Shown: one piece after another, positions 12,873 to 22,274 of the stretch
Position numbering within the stretch: position 1 is the first letter of the stretch
Layout of the letters: each line of letters begins with the position of its first letter
Assembly: GCA_023374045.1 (NCBI GenBank)
Contig: CM041782.1
Coordinates: forward strand, 185,894,925 to 185,958,924
Direction: 5' to 3'
DNA: 64,000 nucleotides
From: Limonium bicolor
Lineage: Eukaryota; Streptophyta; Magnoliopsida; Caryophyllales; Plumbaginaceae
The notes under the pieces: model-generated
Database searches by the model: none
Seen by the model: the letters and a program-made list of their open reading frames with translations, nothing else
What the model was told of the DNA's origin: nothing
Made by a program: the position numbers and the translations under genes

Positions 12873-12892
12873 CTACCCCCCTTAAAAAGGGT
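12873..12892 (-). promoter_or_regulatory. Second PPT-like block in G2
   Basis: A purine-rich block TTTTTAAGGGGGGTAGAG on the minus strand lies 34 bp past the polyprotein stop and about 420 bp before the LTR. The same block with flanking GGGCGTAA occurs inside LARD-A, LARD-B and Y, linking G2 to the LARDs. The 12469-12872 stretch between the two PPTs has no coding potential that I recognise. Confidence 0.5.
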
Positions 12893-12925
12893 TACGCCCA
12901 CGTCCCCCCCACAAGTATACACAAA

Positions 12926-13078
12926 CTAAAGGAAAAGTTCTGGATACTTGTCTCGCATGGAGTCCTCTTACTCCCATGTCGCCTCCTCAATGTCATGGTT
13001 TGACCACAGAACCTTGACCATCCTAATGGTCTTGTTCCTGGTCTCCCTAGTCTTGGAGTCTAAAATGCGGACTGGGGA
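12926..13078 (-). pseudogene. G2 integrase C-terminal chromodomain end
   Basis: The minus-strand frame reads a typical chromodomain tail: VKVLWSNHDIEEATWE, then an in-frame TAA (12968-12970), then EDSMRDKYPELFL and the final TAG (12926-12928). Chromodomains of plant chromoviruses bind histone marks and steer integration to heterochromatin. The upstream part of the same protein is at 22129-22274, on the far side of G1, and the two halves read on in the same frame across the insertion apart from target-site uncertainty. Confidence 0.85.
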
Positions 13079-15282
13079 TGTTATAACCCAAGGTTTCGTT
13101 ATTATTTTTATTTCGTCACAACTTATTTTTAATTTGGTTTAATCTTAATTCAGGACATGGAGGTCCTTTAGATTAATGAGAAGGGCAAGGTAGTCCTTTC
13201 CGTTATTATTATTTTGGTAAGTGTTTTATCTTATTAATTAAGATATATTAATAACTCCTTGTTAACAACGCTGATCACGATTTCTTGCACAATCAGTCGC
13301 TCAGCCCTAGAGACGTTCTTCTTCCTCTTCTCTCTTCACGCTGTGTTCCTCATCAATCCGTCCAAGCGCGGCCGATTGGGAATTCGAATCTCTGCTGGGA
13401 ATTCATCCTCTCCTTCGTGATCTGCTTTTTGTTCGGGGTAAGGCATTCAGCTCTCTATCGGTTCTGTAATTGTGTAGAATTTTGCGTTCTAATACTTCCC
13501 TCTGCAATCTGTTTGTAAACCAGTGGTTGTTCATCGTTCCTTGGTCGGTTTCCCCTGCTGTTCCTTGCCGTGATTTCGCTGTCAGAATCAGGTGAGAAGC
13601 ATGTTGTGTTCATCGAGTTTCAGCATCTGATTTAAAGGGGTTGAGCAGTTTTTTGATTAAGGGTTTTGTCTCCGCATTGCTATGGTAATTCAATGGCTGT
13701 TTGGATTGCTTTTTGGGTCTGTGTTACGGCTGTGTCGGTGTTGGATCGTCTGCTGTTCAGATTCGAAGACTTATCTGCTGTGTACTGAGGTAGGTGGCTT
13801 ATGGATTCGACTTGTGTGTTCAGCCTTAGGGCGTTTCAAATTCTAGTTTCAATGTGTGAATTGTCTCTGCGTTGTGTTTGTGAATCAGTCTGTTTGCATT
13901 GTTTTTTTAACTACAAACCCCCAAGGTTGTATTCTGCAAACTTGTAATGTTTTGACATTGTTTTTGTGCCTCTGTTTGTGTGAAAATCGCCTCTGTTCTC
14001 TGAGTTTTTCGGCGCGTCCGAACTTCCGTCCGACCATGGAAGTTCGGACATGCCCTTCTGCGCTTTGAATTTCTGAACTTTAAACTGTGTCCGAACTTAC
14101 GTCCGAGCTTTGAAGTTCGGACGGGGTACGAGGACGAGTCCGACTTACAAGTCTCGAGTGGTGTCTGAACTTGTAAGTCCGGACAGAAGTTCGGACACTC
14201 TCATCTCCTTCTTCTGTTTTTGCTTCGACCTGTGTCCGAACTTCGTTGTTCGGACACATGTTCGGACCCTACGCGTATTTGATTTCCAAAGAATGTCCGA
14301 ACATCCATCCGAGCTTTGATGTTCGGACACCTCTGTTTCTGCCTCTGTTTTACGGTTCGACCTGTGTCCGAACATTGACGTTCGGACACAAGCTCGGACG
14401 AGCTACTGTTTTGACCATAATTTGCTCGTTCGAGCTCCGTTTTGACCTCCGTTTGCGGGGTTGGATTCCCCTTCTGATTTCCAAGCTACTTATGTGCTTT
14501 TTGGTGCCTTTGGTGCACATGTGCTTATCTGTTTTAAGCTTCTGTTTTGGGACCTAGTTATCTCTGTGTCTGAACCTTTGGATGGCTGGTCTCGCTGTCT
14601 CGTAGCGCGCTATGTAGGATCCTTCTGTTCACGGGTGATGTTCCCCGTTCTGTTCACATGTGTTTCATCTGTTCTGTTTACGAGTGAGGTTTCCTCGTTC
14701 TGTTCACGAGTTGGTTGCTCGTTCTGTTTGTATACCATGATCAACTAGTGTCCCGCTCTGTTTTCTGATTCTGTCTGTTTCTGATTCTGTTTAGTCCTTT
14801 ATGGTATGGACTTCTGCTTCTACTTTCTGACATGTTTATGAACTCCTTGCGACTCCTTCTGATTTGTTATCATTCTTAAAATGTTTTGAGCATGCTGGTT
14901 GATGAAGTTGGTCATCTACTGGGCATAGTTGGTTGCTCATTCCCCTACTCTATCTAACATTGTTGATTGATCAGCGAGGGTCACTTGCTCAGCTCTGGAG
15001 TTTAGTTTGTTTCGTAATTTGAATTCTTTTGAGACATTTGTATTTGACTTTGAGCCTTTGGGCCTCTTCAGTTAGCTTCCGCTTTTGATATTCGTTTTTG
15101 TGGGTTCTGTAATAACTTTTGGGATGTTACGACATCATTTTGATTATACTTTATTCAAGTATTCGTTTTGGGCCTTGTTTGATTGTTTGTTTAAGTTCGT
15201 TTATTAGAGCCTTGCGTTATTATGTAATAATACGTGGCGTGTGATACCCCTAACTCCTAGGCCAGTGTTTGGGGGTGTTACA
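13079..15282 (+). mobile_element. G1 5' LTR
   Basis: Starts TGTTATAACCC and ends GGGTGTTACA. It aligns with the 3' LTR at a constant offset of 6846, so there is no net indel. It contains the hairpin array at 14014-14401. Short frames inside it (for example 13285-13518, 14246-14557) have counterparts in the other LTR only because the DNA is duplicated. Confidence 0.95.
14014..14401 (+). repeat. Hairpin array GTCCGAAC/GTTCGGAC in G1 5' LTR
   Basis: Six spaced units open with GTCCGAAC or a variant at roughly 60-75 bp intervals, and most close with GTTCGGAC. The best are 14232-14257 and 14364-14389, each a perfect 10-bp stem with a 6-nt loop. Spacers are T-rich. Confidence 0.8.
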
Positions 15283-15287
15283 TTTAG

Positions 15288-15303
15288 TGGTATCAGAGCT
15301 CTG
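15288..15303 (+). promoter_or_regulatory. G1 primer-binding site with overlapping palindrome
   Basis: TGGTATCAGAGC (15288-15299) lies 5 nt after the LTR and is complementary to the 3' end of plant initiator-Met tRNA, which primes minus-strand DNA. Its last six bases are half of a perfect 10-nt palindrome, CAGAGCTCTG (15294-15303). Confidence 0.9.
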
Positions 15304-15395
15304 GGTTCTAATCTGCTGGGATTTTAAGTTAGCCAGTCAGTCAGAAACGTTAGTGCTAGTGTCTGAGTTTAACTGCTTGCTGTTGGACTTTTAGA

Positions 15396-15776
15396 ATGCC
15401 GCCAAGAAGGGCTCCAGGAAATGTTGCTGATGATGTTCAGCAGTTTATGACGCAGCTCATGCAGACCATGGCTGCAGGGGGTGGACCAGCTGGAGGAGGA
15501 CCAGCTGGCGAAGCAGGCCCAACTGGGGCCGACGCTGGAGGCCGAAATGTGAAGGTGCTTCAGGAATTCATGAAGCTGAAGCCGCCATCGTTTGATGGGG
15601 CAGGAGACCCCCAGGAGGCCAGCCATTGGCTGTCAGAGGTGGAGGATTTGTTGAGTGTTATGGGCTCTGAGGAGGAGCAGAAGGTCGACTTTGCCACCTT
15701 TCTTTTCAAGGCTGAGGCTAAGGAGTGGTGGAGGTCTGTGATGGAGAAGTTCCCACAACCTTGGACGTGCGAGTAG
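15396..15776 (+). pseudogene. gag: G1 gag, N-terminal part
   Basis: Begins MPPRRAPG, typical of plant gypsy Gag, then a Gly/Ala-rich stretch (residues ~30-50), then the retrotransposon Gag domain (LKPPSFDGAGDPQEASHWL and the FKAEAKEWW region, residues ~60-115). Gag forms the virus-like particle and packages element RNA. The frame is stopped by TAG at 15774-15776 and again by TAG at 15798-15800, then continues in the same frame. The ATG is 97 nt after the PBS, a normal leader length. Confidence 0.9.
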
Positions 15777-15812
15777 TTCACTGGGGAGTTCAACAAGTAG
15801 TTCTACCCCGAC

Positions 15813-16928
15813 GTGTATAAGGATCAGCGCAACCTGGAGTATAATAGGCTACACCAGGGTCGGGACATGAGCGTTGAGGAGTATGTTCGTAAGTTTATCA
15901 GCCTGTCGAAATTTGCACCTGAGCCAGACGAGCATAGGAAGGCCAGGAAGTTTGAGAGCGGATTGAGGCCGGATATTCACTCTGCTGTGACCCCGCTGCG
16001 TCACAAGACCTTCACGGACGTTGCTGATGTCGCCCTGTTGGTAGAGGCTGATTTGAGGGGCCGCCAGTCTGGCGGGAAGGACCAGAAGAGGAAGCAGAGG
16101 TCCGACGAGAGTGATAGGAGGGATCAGCCTGCTTCTCAGAAGAAGCAGTCTACTGAAGACCGAGCTGGAGACCGCTCTGGTGACCGTTCGCGAGATAGAG
16201 GTGGTTCGTCTTCGTCAGCGCCTTCCCCGAAGTGCCAGGTCTGTGGCAAGTTTCACCGAGGCCAGGACTGCTACAGGAAGTCCAGAGCCTGCTTCAAGTG
16301 TGGGTCCTTGGAGCATAGGATAGCTGACTGCCCTCGGGCTGAGAGGAGCAGGGGTAGCTCTGGAGGTGGAGCTGGAGGATCTGCATCTGGGTCTAGAGAT
16401 CAAGACCGGGCTGAGCAGAAGAAGCCCCAGGGCCAGGCCAGAGTGTACGCGATGGCTGGAGAGAGAGACCGATCGACTGACAGAGTTGTTACAGGTATTC
16501 TCCAGCTGTCTTTTCGTTCTGTCTTCTGTTTGTTTGACTCTGGAGTCACCCACTCTTTTATTTCTGTTGAGTTAGTGGGTGAGCTCGATTTTCCTGTTGT
16601 GCCTCTGGGTGTTGAGTTATGTGTGCATAGTCCATTGGTTAGGGACTCTTCTATGCTTTTGAATTCGTTCTGTAAAGCTAGTCCTGTGTTAGTCAAGGAT
16701 AGGATTCTGTGTGCTGACCTCATCCCGATGGAGATGACAAATTTTGATGTGATTCTGGGCATGGATTGGCTTGCTGCGCACCATGCCCACATTGATTGTG
16801 CTGCTTCGAGAGTCACTTTTGATGAGCCGGGCCAGCCCCGCTTAGTTGTAGCAGGGAATGGACTCCCGTGTTCGCCGCCAGTTATTTCAGCTATGCAGGC
16901 GTTTCGATTTCTGAGGAAGGGATGCTAG
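15813..16928 (+). pseudogene. G1 gag capsid/zinc knuckles and aspartic protease
   Basis: Same frame as the preceding segment. It holds the rest of the Gag domain, a charged linker, two CCHC-type knuckles (CQVCGKFHRGQDC, spaced CX2CX3HX4C, and CFKCGSLEHRIADC, spaced CX2CX4HX4C) that bind RNA, and then a retropepsin-like protease with DSGVTHSFIS as its active site, where the family usually has DSGA. The conserved ILGMDWL follows. It is stopped by TAG at 16926-16928, but the frame resumes directly after. Confidence 0.9.
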
Positions 16929-16970
16929 GGATATCTGTGTCACATCCCTGAGGTTCGCAAGGATGCGAAG

Positions 16971-18755
16971 TTGGAGGAGATTCTTGTGGTCAGAGACTTC
17001 CCAGATGTGTTCCAGGATGACGTACCTGGGCTTCCCCCTATCAGAGAGGTAGAGTTCTCGATCGAGCTCGCACCTGAGACTCAGCCCATTTCTAAGGCCC
17101 CATACCACATGGTGCCTGCTGAGCTCAAGGAATTGAAGGTTCTGTTGCAGGAGTTGTTGGACAAGGGCTTCATTCGCCCTAGTGTGTCGCCTTGGGGAGC
17201 GCCAGTGTTATTTGTCAAGAAGAAGGACGGTAGCATGCGCTTGTGCATTGACTACAGGGAGCTCAACAAGGTTACCATTAAGAATAGGTATCCTCTCCCG
17301 TGCATAGATGATTTGTTCGACCAGTTAGCAGGAGCTAAGGTGTTTTCGAAGATCGATCTGAGGTCCGGTTATCATCAGCTGAGGATTAAGGCAGACGACG
17401 TGCCTAAGTCCGCCTTCAGGACTCGTTTTGGACATTACGAGTTCCTAGTGATGCCATTCGGTCTGACAAATGTGCCTTCTGTGTTTATGGACATGATGAA
17501 CCAGGTGTTCAAGCCCTTTCTAGACCAGTTCGTTGTGGTGTTTATAGATGATATCTTGGTGTATTCCAAGAGTGCTAAGGAGCACGAGGAGCATTTGAGG
17601 ACTGTTCTCCGGACTCTGAGGGAGAAGGAGCTGTATGCGAAGCTGAAGAAGTGCGGGTTCTGGTTGGATCAGGTGGTATTCTTGGGACACGTTGTCTCCA
17701 AGGATGGTATCTCCGTAGATCCGGAGAAGATTAGAGCCATTACTGAGTGGGCCAAGCCTACTAATGTTGGAGAGATTTGTAGCTTCCTTGGACTAGCGGG
17801 CTACTATCGTAAGTTTGTGGAGGGCTTCTCCAAGCTAGTGATCCCTTTGACTCGTCTACTGCAGAAGGATGTGAAGTTTGAGTGGAGCAAGGCCTGTGAG
17901 CAGTGCTTTCAGGAGCTGAAGAAGAGGTTGACGTCTGCGTCGATTCTGACCCTTCCAGAGGGTAATGACGGACTAAAGGTTTTCTGTGATGCATCCCATA
18001 AGGGACTTGGGTGTGTTCTGATGCAGCAGGGGAAGGTAGTAGCGTATGGCTCCCGTCAGCTTAAGCCATATGAGAAGAACTATCCGACCCACGACCTGGA
18101 GTTAGCTGTTGTGGTCTTTGCGTTGAAGATTTGGAGGCACTACCTGTATGGAGCGGCGTGCAAGGTGTATACAGACCACAAGAGCCTCAAGTATCTGTTC
18201 ACTCAGAAGGAGTTGAACTTGAGGCAGAGGAGGTGGCTAGAGTTGCTACACGATTATGATTTGGAGATCCTCTACCATCCGGGTAGGGCGAATGTGGTTG
18301 CTGATGCGCTCAGTAGGAGGGGTCCGTCTGGAGCCGTTTGTGCTTTGTCTGGGGTGCAGAGGTCTGCTCTCGAGTTACAGCGTATGAGTATCTGGGTTGT
18401 CCGTCCAGAGAGATCTGGGATGTTAGCAGCGTTGCAGATTCAGCCTACCTTGATCGACCGGATCAAGGCCAATCAGGAGCTCGATGTCGGTTTGTGTAAG
18501 ATCAGAGAGAGTATCTCTTCCGGTCAGGAGTCTAAGTTCAGAGTTTCAGAGGATGGCTGCTTGAGGTTCAAAGACTGTGTTTGTGTGCCGGCAGACGACG
18601 CTTTGAGACGTGAGATCATGCAGGAGGCTCATAGAGCCCCGTACTCGGTACACCCAGGAGGTGTGAAGATGTACCGGGACCTACGTGAGACATTCTGGTG
18701 GAGCAACATGAAGAGGGACATTTCAGACTTTGTATCCAGATGTCAGACCTGTTAG
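16971..18755 (+). pseudogene. pol: G1 reverse transcriptase, RNase H and integrase start
   Basis: RT fingers/palm around [20 protein letters not shown], then the catalytic FIDD at 17541-17552 (the YXDD-box equivalent). RNase H follows with VFCDAS and the DHKSL region, then the integrase HHCC zinc site ([13 protein letters not shown] ... CQTC). Stopped by TAG at 18753-18755 just after the CXXC. Same frame as gag. RT and RNase H look intact, so disruption is limited to point stops. Confidence 0.93.
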
Positions 18756-18788
18756 CAGGTCAAAGCCGAGCATCAGAGACCAGCTGGT

Positions 18789-19879
18789 TTGCTTCAGCCT
18801 CTTCCCGTTCCGGAGTGGAAGTGGGAGAGCGTCGGTATGGACTTCGTTATGGGGCTGCCTAAGACTCCGAGGGGTTTTGATGCAGTTTGGGTGATAGTGG
18901 ACAGACTCACGAAGAGTGCTCATTTCTTGCCTGTCAGGAAGACTTTCAGTTTGCATCACCTGGCGCTGTTGTATATGGATGAGATAGTGCGCCTTCATGG
19001 AGTTCCTGCTTCTATTGTGTCTGATAGAGACCCGCGCTTCGTATCCAGATTTGGCAGAGTTTGCATCAGGCTGTGGGGACGAAGTTGTCTTTCAGTTCAG
19101 CGTATCATCCTCAGTCAGATGGTCAGACAGAGAGGATGAATCAGGTCCTTGAGGACATGCTAAGAGCATGTGTATTTGACTTTGGGGGCAGCTGGGATCA
19201 GCACGTGGCGCTGATAGAGTTTGCGTATAATAACAGCTTCCAGACTAGTATCGGGATGGCCCCGTTTAAGGCTTTGTATGGCAGGAGGTGCAGATCACCC
19301 ATCTGTTGGGATGATCTGAAGGAGAGAGCAGTTGTCGGTCCGGACTTGGTTGAAGATGCTGTAGCTAAGATTCAGTCTATCAGAGAGCCCTTGCTTGTGG
19401 CTCAGAGTCGTCAGAAGAGTTACGCTGATCAGAGGAGACGACCTCTAGAGTTTGAGGTGGGCGACCATGTGTATCTGAAGGTGTCTCCAGTTCGGGGAGT
19501 TGTTCGGTTTGGGAAGAGAGGCAAGCTTAGCCCTCGCTTTGTGGGTCCATTTGAGATCCTGGAGAGGATCGGACCGGTTGCCTACCGTCTGGCTTTGCCA
19601 CCGTCGTTGGCTGGTGTTCACAGTGTGTTCCATGTGTCTATGCTGAGGAAGTATATTCCAGACCCGTCGCATGTGATTGATTTCAGTCCGCTTCAGTTGA
19701 GGGAGGACTTCACCTTTGAAGCATCTCCTTCGAGGATACTAGCTCGAGATGTTCGTAAGCTCAGGAGTAAGACCATGCCCTTGGTGAAGGTGCAGTGGTC
19801 GGGTCAGTCAGAGGAAGAGGCGACCTGGGAGGTCGAAAGTGAAGTGCGTTCTAAGTTTCCCGCCCTTTTCGACCAGTAG
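18789..19879 (+). pseudogene. G1 integrase core and chromodomain, frameshifted
   Basis: The integrase core has two catalytic Asp ([18 protein letters not shown]) and the Glu in [13 protein letters not shown], the D,D-35-E set. A one-base loss near 19050-19055 moves the frame between the second Asp and the Glu; the second part is open from 19061 to 19879. The C-terminal region carries the GPFEILERIGPVAYRL motif and ends with a chromodomain (MPLVKVQWSGQSEEEATWE). Stop at 19877-19879. Confidence 0.92.
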
Positions 19880-19910
19880 GTACGTTTTAATTTCGAGGAC
19901 AAAATTCTTT

Positions 19911-19924
19911 TAAGGGGGAGGTAA
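19911..19924 (+). promoter_or_regulatory. G1 polypurine tract
   Basis: AAGGGGGAGG followed by TAA lies directly before the 3' LTR start TGTTATAACC. This is the standard plus-strand primer position. Confidence 0.85.
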
Positions 19925-22128
19925 TGTTATAACCCAAGGTTTCGTTATTATTTTTATTTCGTCACAACTTATTTTTAAGTTGGTTTAATCTTAATTCAGG
20001 ACATGGAGGTCCTTTGGATTAATGAGAAGGGCAAGATAGTCCTTTCCGTTATTATTATTTTGGTAAGGGTTTTATCTTATTAATTAAGATATATTAATAA
20101 CTCCCTGTTAACAACGCTGATCACGATTTCTTGCACGATCAGTCGCTCAGCCCTAGAGACGTTCTTCTTCCTCTTCTCTCTTCACGCTGTGTTCCTCATC
20201 AATCCGTCCAAGCGCGGCCGATTGGGAATTCGAATCTCTGCTGGGAATTCATCATCTCCTTCGCGATCCGCTTTCTGTTCGGGGTAAGGCATTCAGCTCT
20301 ATATCGGTTCTGCAATTGTGTAGAATTTTGCGTTCTAATACTTCCCTCTGCAATCTATTTGTAAACCAGTGGTTGTTCGTCGTTCCTTGGCCGGTTTCCC
20401 CTGTTGTTCCTTGCCGTGATTTCGCTGTCAGAATCAGGTCAGAAGAATGTTGTGTTCATCGAGTTTCAGCATCTGATTTAAAGGGGTTGAGCAGTTTTCT
20501 GATTAAGGGTTTTGTCTCCGCGTTGCTATGGTAATTCAGTGGCTGTTTGGATTGCTTTTTGGGTCTGCGTTACGGCTGTGTCGGTGTTGGATCGTCTGCT
20601 GTTCAGATTCGAAGACTTATCTGCTGTGTACTGAGGTAGGTGGCTTATGGATTCGACTTGTGTGTTCAGCCTTGGGGCGTTTCAAATTCTAGTTTCAATG
20701 TGCGAATTGTCTCTGCGTTGTGTTTGCGAATCAGTCCGTTTGCGTTGTTTTGTTAACTACAAACCCCCAAGGTTGTTTTCTGCAAACTTGTAATGTTTTG
20801 ACATTGTTTTGGTGCCTCTGTTTGTGTGAAAATCGCCTCTGTTCTCTGAGTTTTTCGGCGCGTCCAAACTTCGGTCCGACCTTGGAAGTTCGGACATGCC
20901 CTTCTGCGCTTTGAATTTCTGAACTTTTTACTATGTCTGAACTTACGTCCGAGCTTTGAAGTTCGGACGGGGTGCGAGGACGAGTCCGACTTACAAGTCT
21001 CGAGTGGTGTCTGAACTTGTAAGTCCGGACAGAAGTTCGGACACTCTCATCTCCTTCTTCTGTTTTTGCTTTGACCTGTGTCCGAACTTCGTTGTTCGGA
21101 CACATGTTCGGACCCTACGCGTATTTGATTTCCGAAGAACGTCCGAACATCCGTCCGAGCTTTGATGTTCAGACACCTCTGTTTCTGCCTCTGTTTTACG
21201 GTTCGACCTGTGTCCGAACATTGACGTCCAGACACAAGCTCGGACGAGCTACTGTTTTGACCATAATTTGCTCGTTTGAGCTCCGTTTTGACTTCCGTTT
21301 GCAGAGTTGGATTCCCCTTCTGATTTCCAAGCTACTTATGTGCTTTCTGGTGCCTTTGGTGCACATGTGCTTATCTATTTTAAGCTTCTGTTTTGGGACC
21401 TAGTTATCTCTGTGTCTGAACCTTTGGATGGCTGGTCTCGCTGTCTCGTTGCACGCTATGTAGGATCCTTCTATTCACGGATGATGTTCCCCATTCTGTT
21501 CACAGGTGTTTCATCTGTTCTGTTTACAAGTGAGGTTTCCTCGTTCTGTTCACGAGCTGGTTGCTCGTTCTGTCTGTATACCGTGATCAACTAGTGTCCC
21601 GCTCTGTTTTCTGATTCTGTCTGTTTCTGATTCTGTTTAGTCCTTTATGGTATGGACTTCTGCTTCTGCTTTCTGACATGTTTATGGACTCCTTGCGACT
21701 CCTTCTGATTTGTTAACATTCTTAAAATGTTTTGAGCATGCTGGTTGATGAAGTTGGTCATCTACTGGGCATAGTTGGTTGCTCATTCCCCTACTCTATC
21801 TAACATTGCAGATTGATCAGCGAGGGTCACTTGCTCAGCTCTGGAGTTTAGTTTGTTTCGTTATTTGAATTCTTTTGCGACATTTGTATTTGACTTTGAG
21901 CCTTTGGGCCTCTTGAGTTAGCTTCCACTTTTGATATTCATTTTGGTGGGTTCTGTAATAACTTTTGGGATGTTACGACATCATTTTGATTATACTTTAT
22001 TCAAGTATTCGTTTTGGGCTTTGTTTGATTGTTTGCTTAAGTTCGTTTATTAGAGCCTTGCGTTATTATGAAATAATATGCGGCGTGTGATACCCCTAAC
22101 TCCTAGGCCAGTGTTTGGGGGTGTTACA
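19925..22128 (+). mobile_element. G1 3' LTR
   Basis: 2204 bp, the same length as the 5' LTR, differing only by scattered substitutions in the stretches compared. TG start and CA end (22128). Confidence 0.95.
20860..21247 (+). repeat. Hairpin array in G1 3' LTR
   Basis: Counterpart of 14014-14401. Several arms have decayed by C/T or G/A changes, for example the second arm near 21226-21235 reads GTCCAGACAC instead of GTTCGGACAC, so pairing is weaker in this copy. Confidence 0.75.
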
Positions 22129-22274
22129 GGTTTCCTCATATTTAAGCGTAGGATCTAGCTCGAGTGTCTCGGGCTCTAAGATATGCGATGGGTGAGGCAC
22201 ATAATGCTTTAGCTGAGAAATATGGAACACATTGTGCACTCTCCTAAGCCCTTCAGGTAAGTCTAATTTGTAGG
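22129..22274 (-). pseudogene. G2 integrase C-terminal region, split from chromodomain by G1
   Basis: The minus-strand frame reads the conserved VHNVFHISQLKHYVPHPSH segment and continues to KYEE at the G1 boundary. It is one frame off the integrase frame at 22275-24098, so a frameshift lies near 22275-22290. The protein resumes at 13078. Confidence 0.85.

Larger units (their letters stand above)
13079..22128 (+). mobile_element. G1: near-complete Ty3/gypsy chromovirus (Tekay/Del-like)
   Basis: Two LTRs of identical length (2204 bp), an initiator-Met PBS, one gag-pol frame (15396-19879) and a PPT. The chromodomain at the end of integrase and the PBS type suggest the Tekay/Del clade; that clade call is from recalled family features. 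The LTR copies differ at about five positions in the first 190 bp, so the insertion is fairly recent. Flanks are GGGGA (13074-13078) and GGTTT (22129-22133), so no clean 5-bp duplication is seen. It sits inside the G2 chromodomain coding region in opposite orientation. Confidence 0.92.

Noticed and set aside
14145..14375. Several overlapping frames on both strands in the G1 LTR array
   Set aside because: Both strands open through the same inverted-repeat units; repeated in the 3' LTR by duplication.
15774..15800. Programmed amber readthrough between gag and pol
   Set aside because: Four ambers, two within 27 bp inside the Gag domain, plus a frameshift in integrase point to decay rather than a regulated stop.
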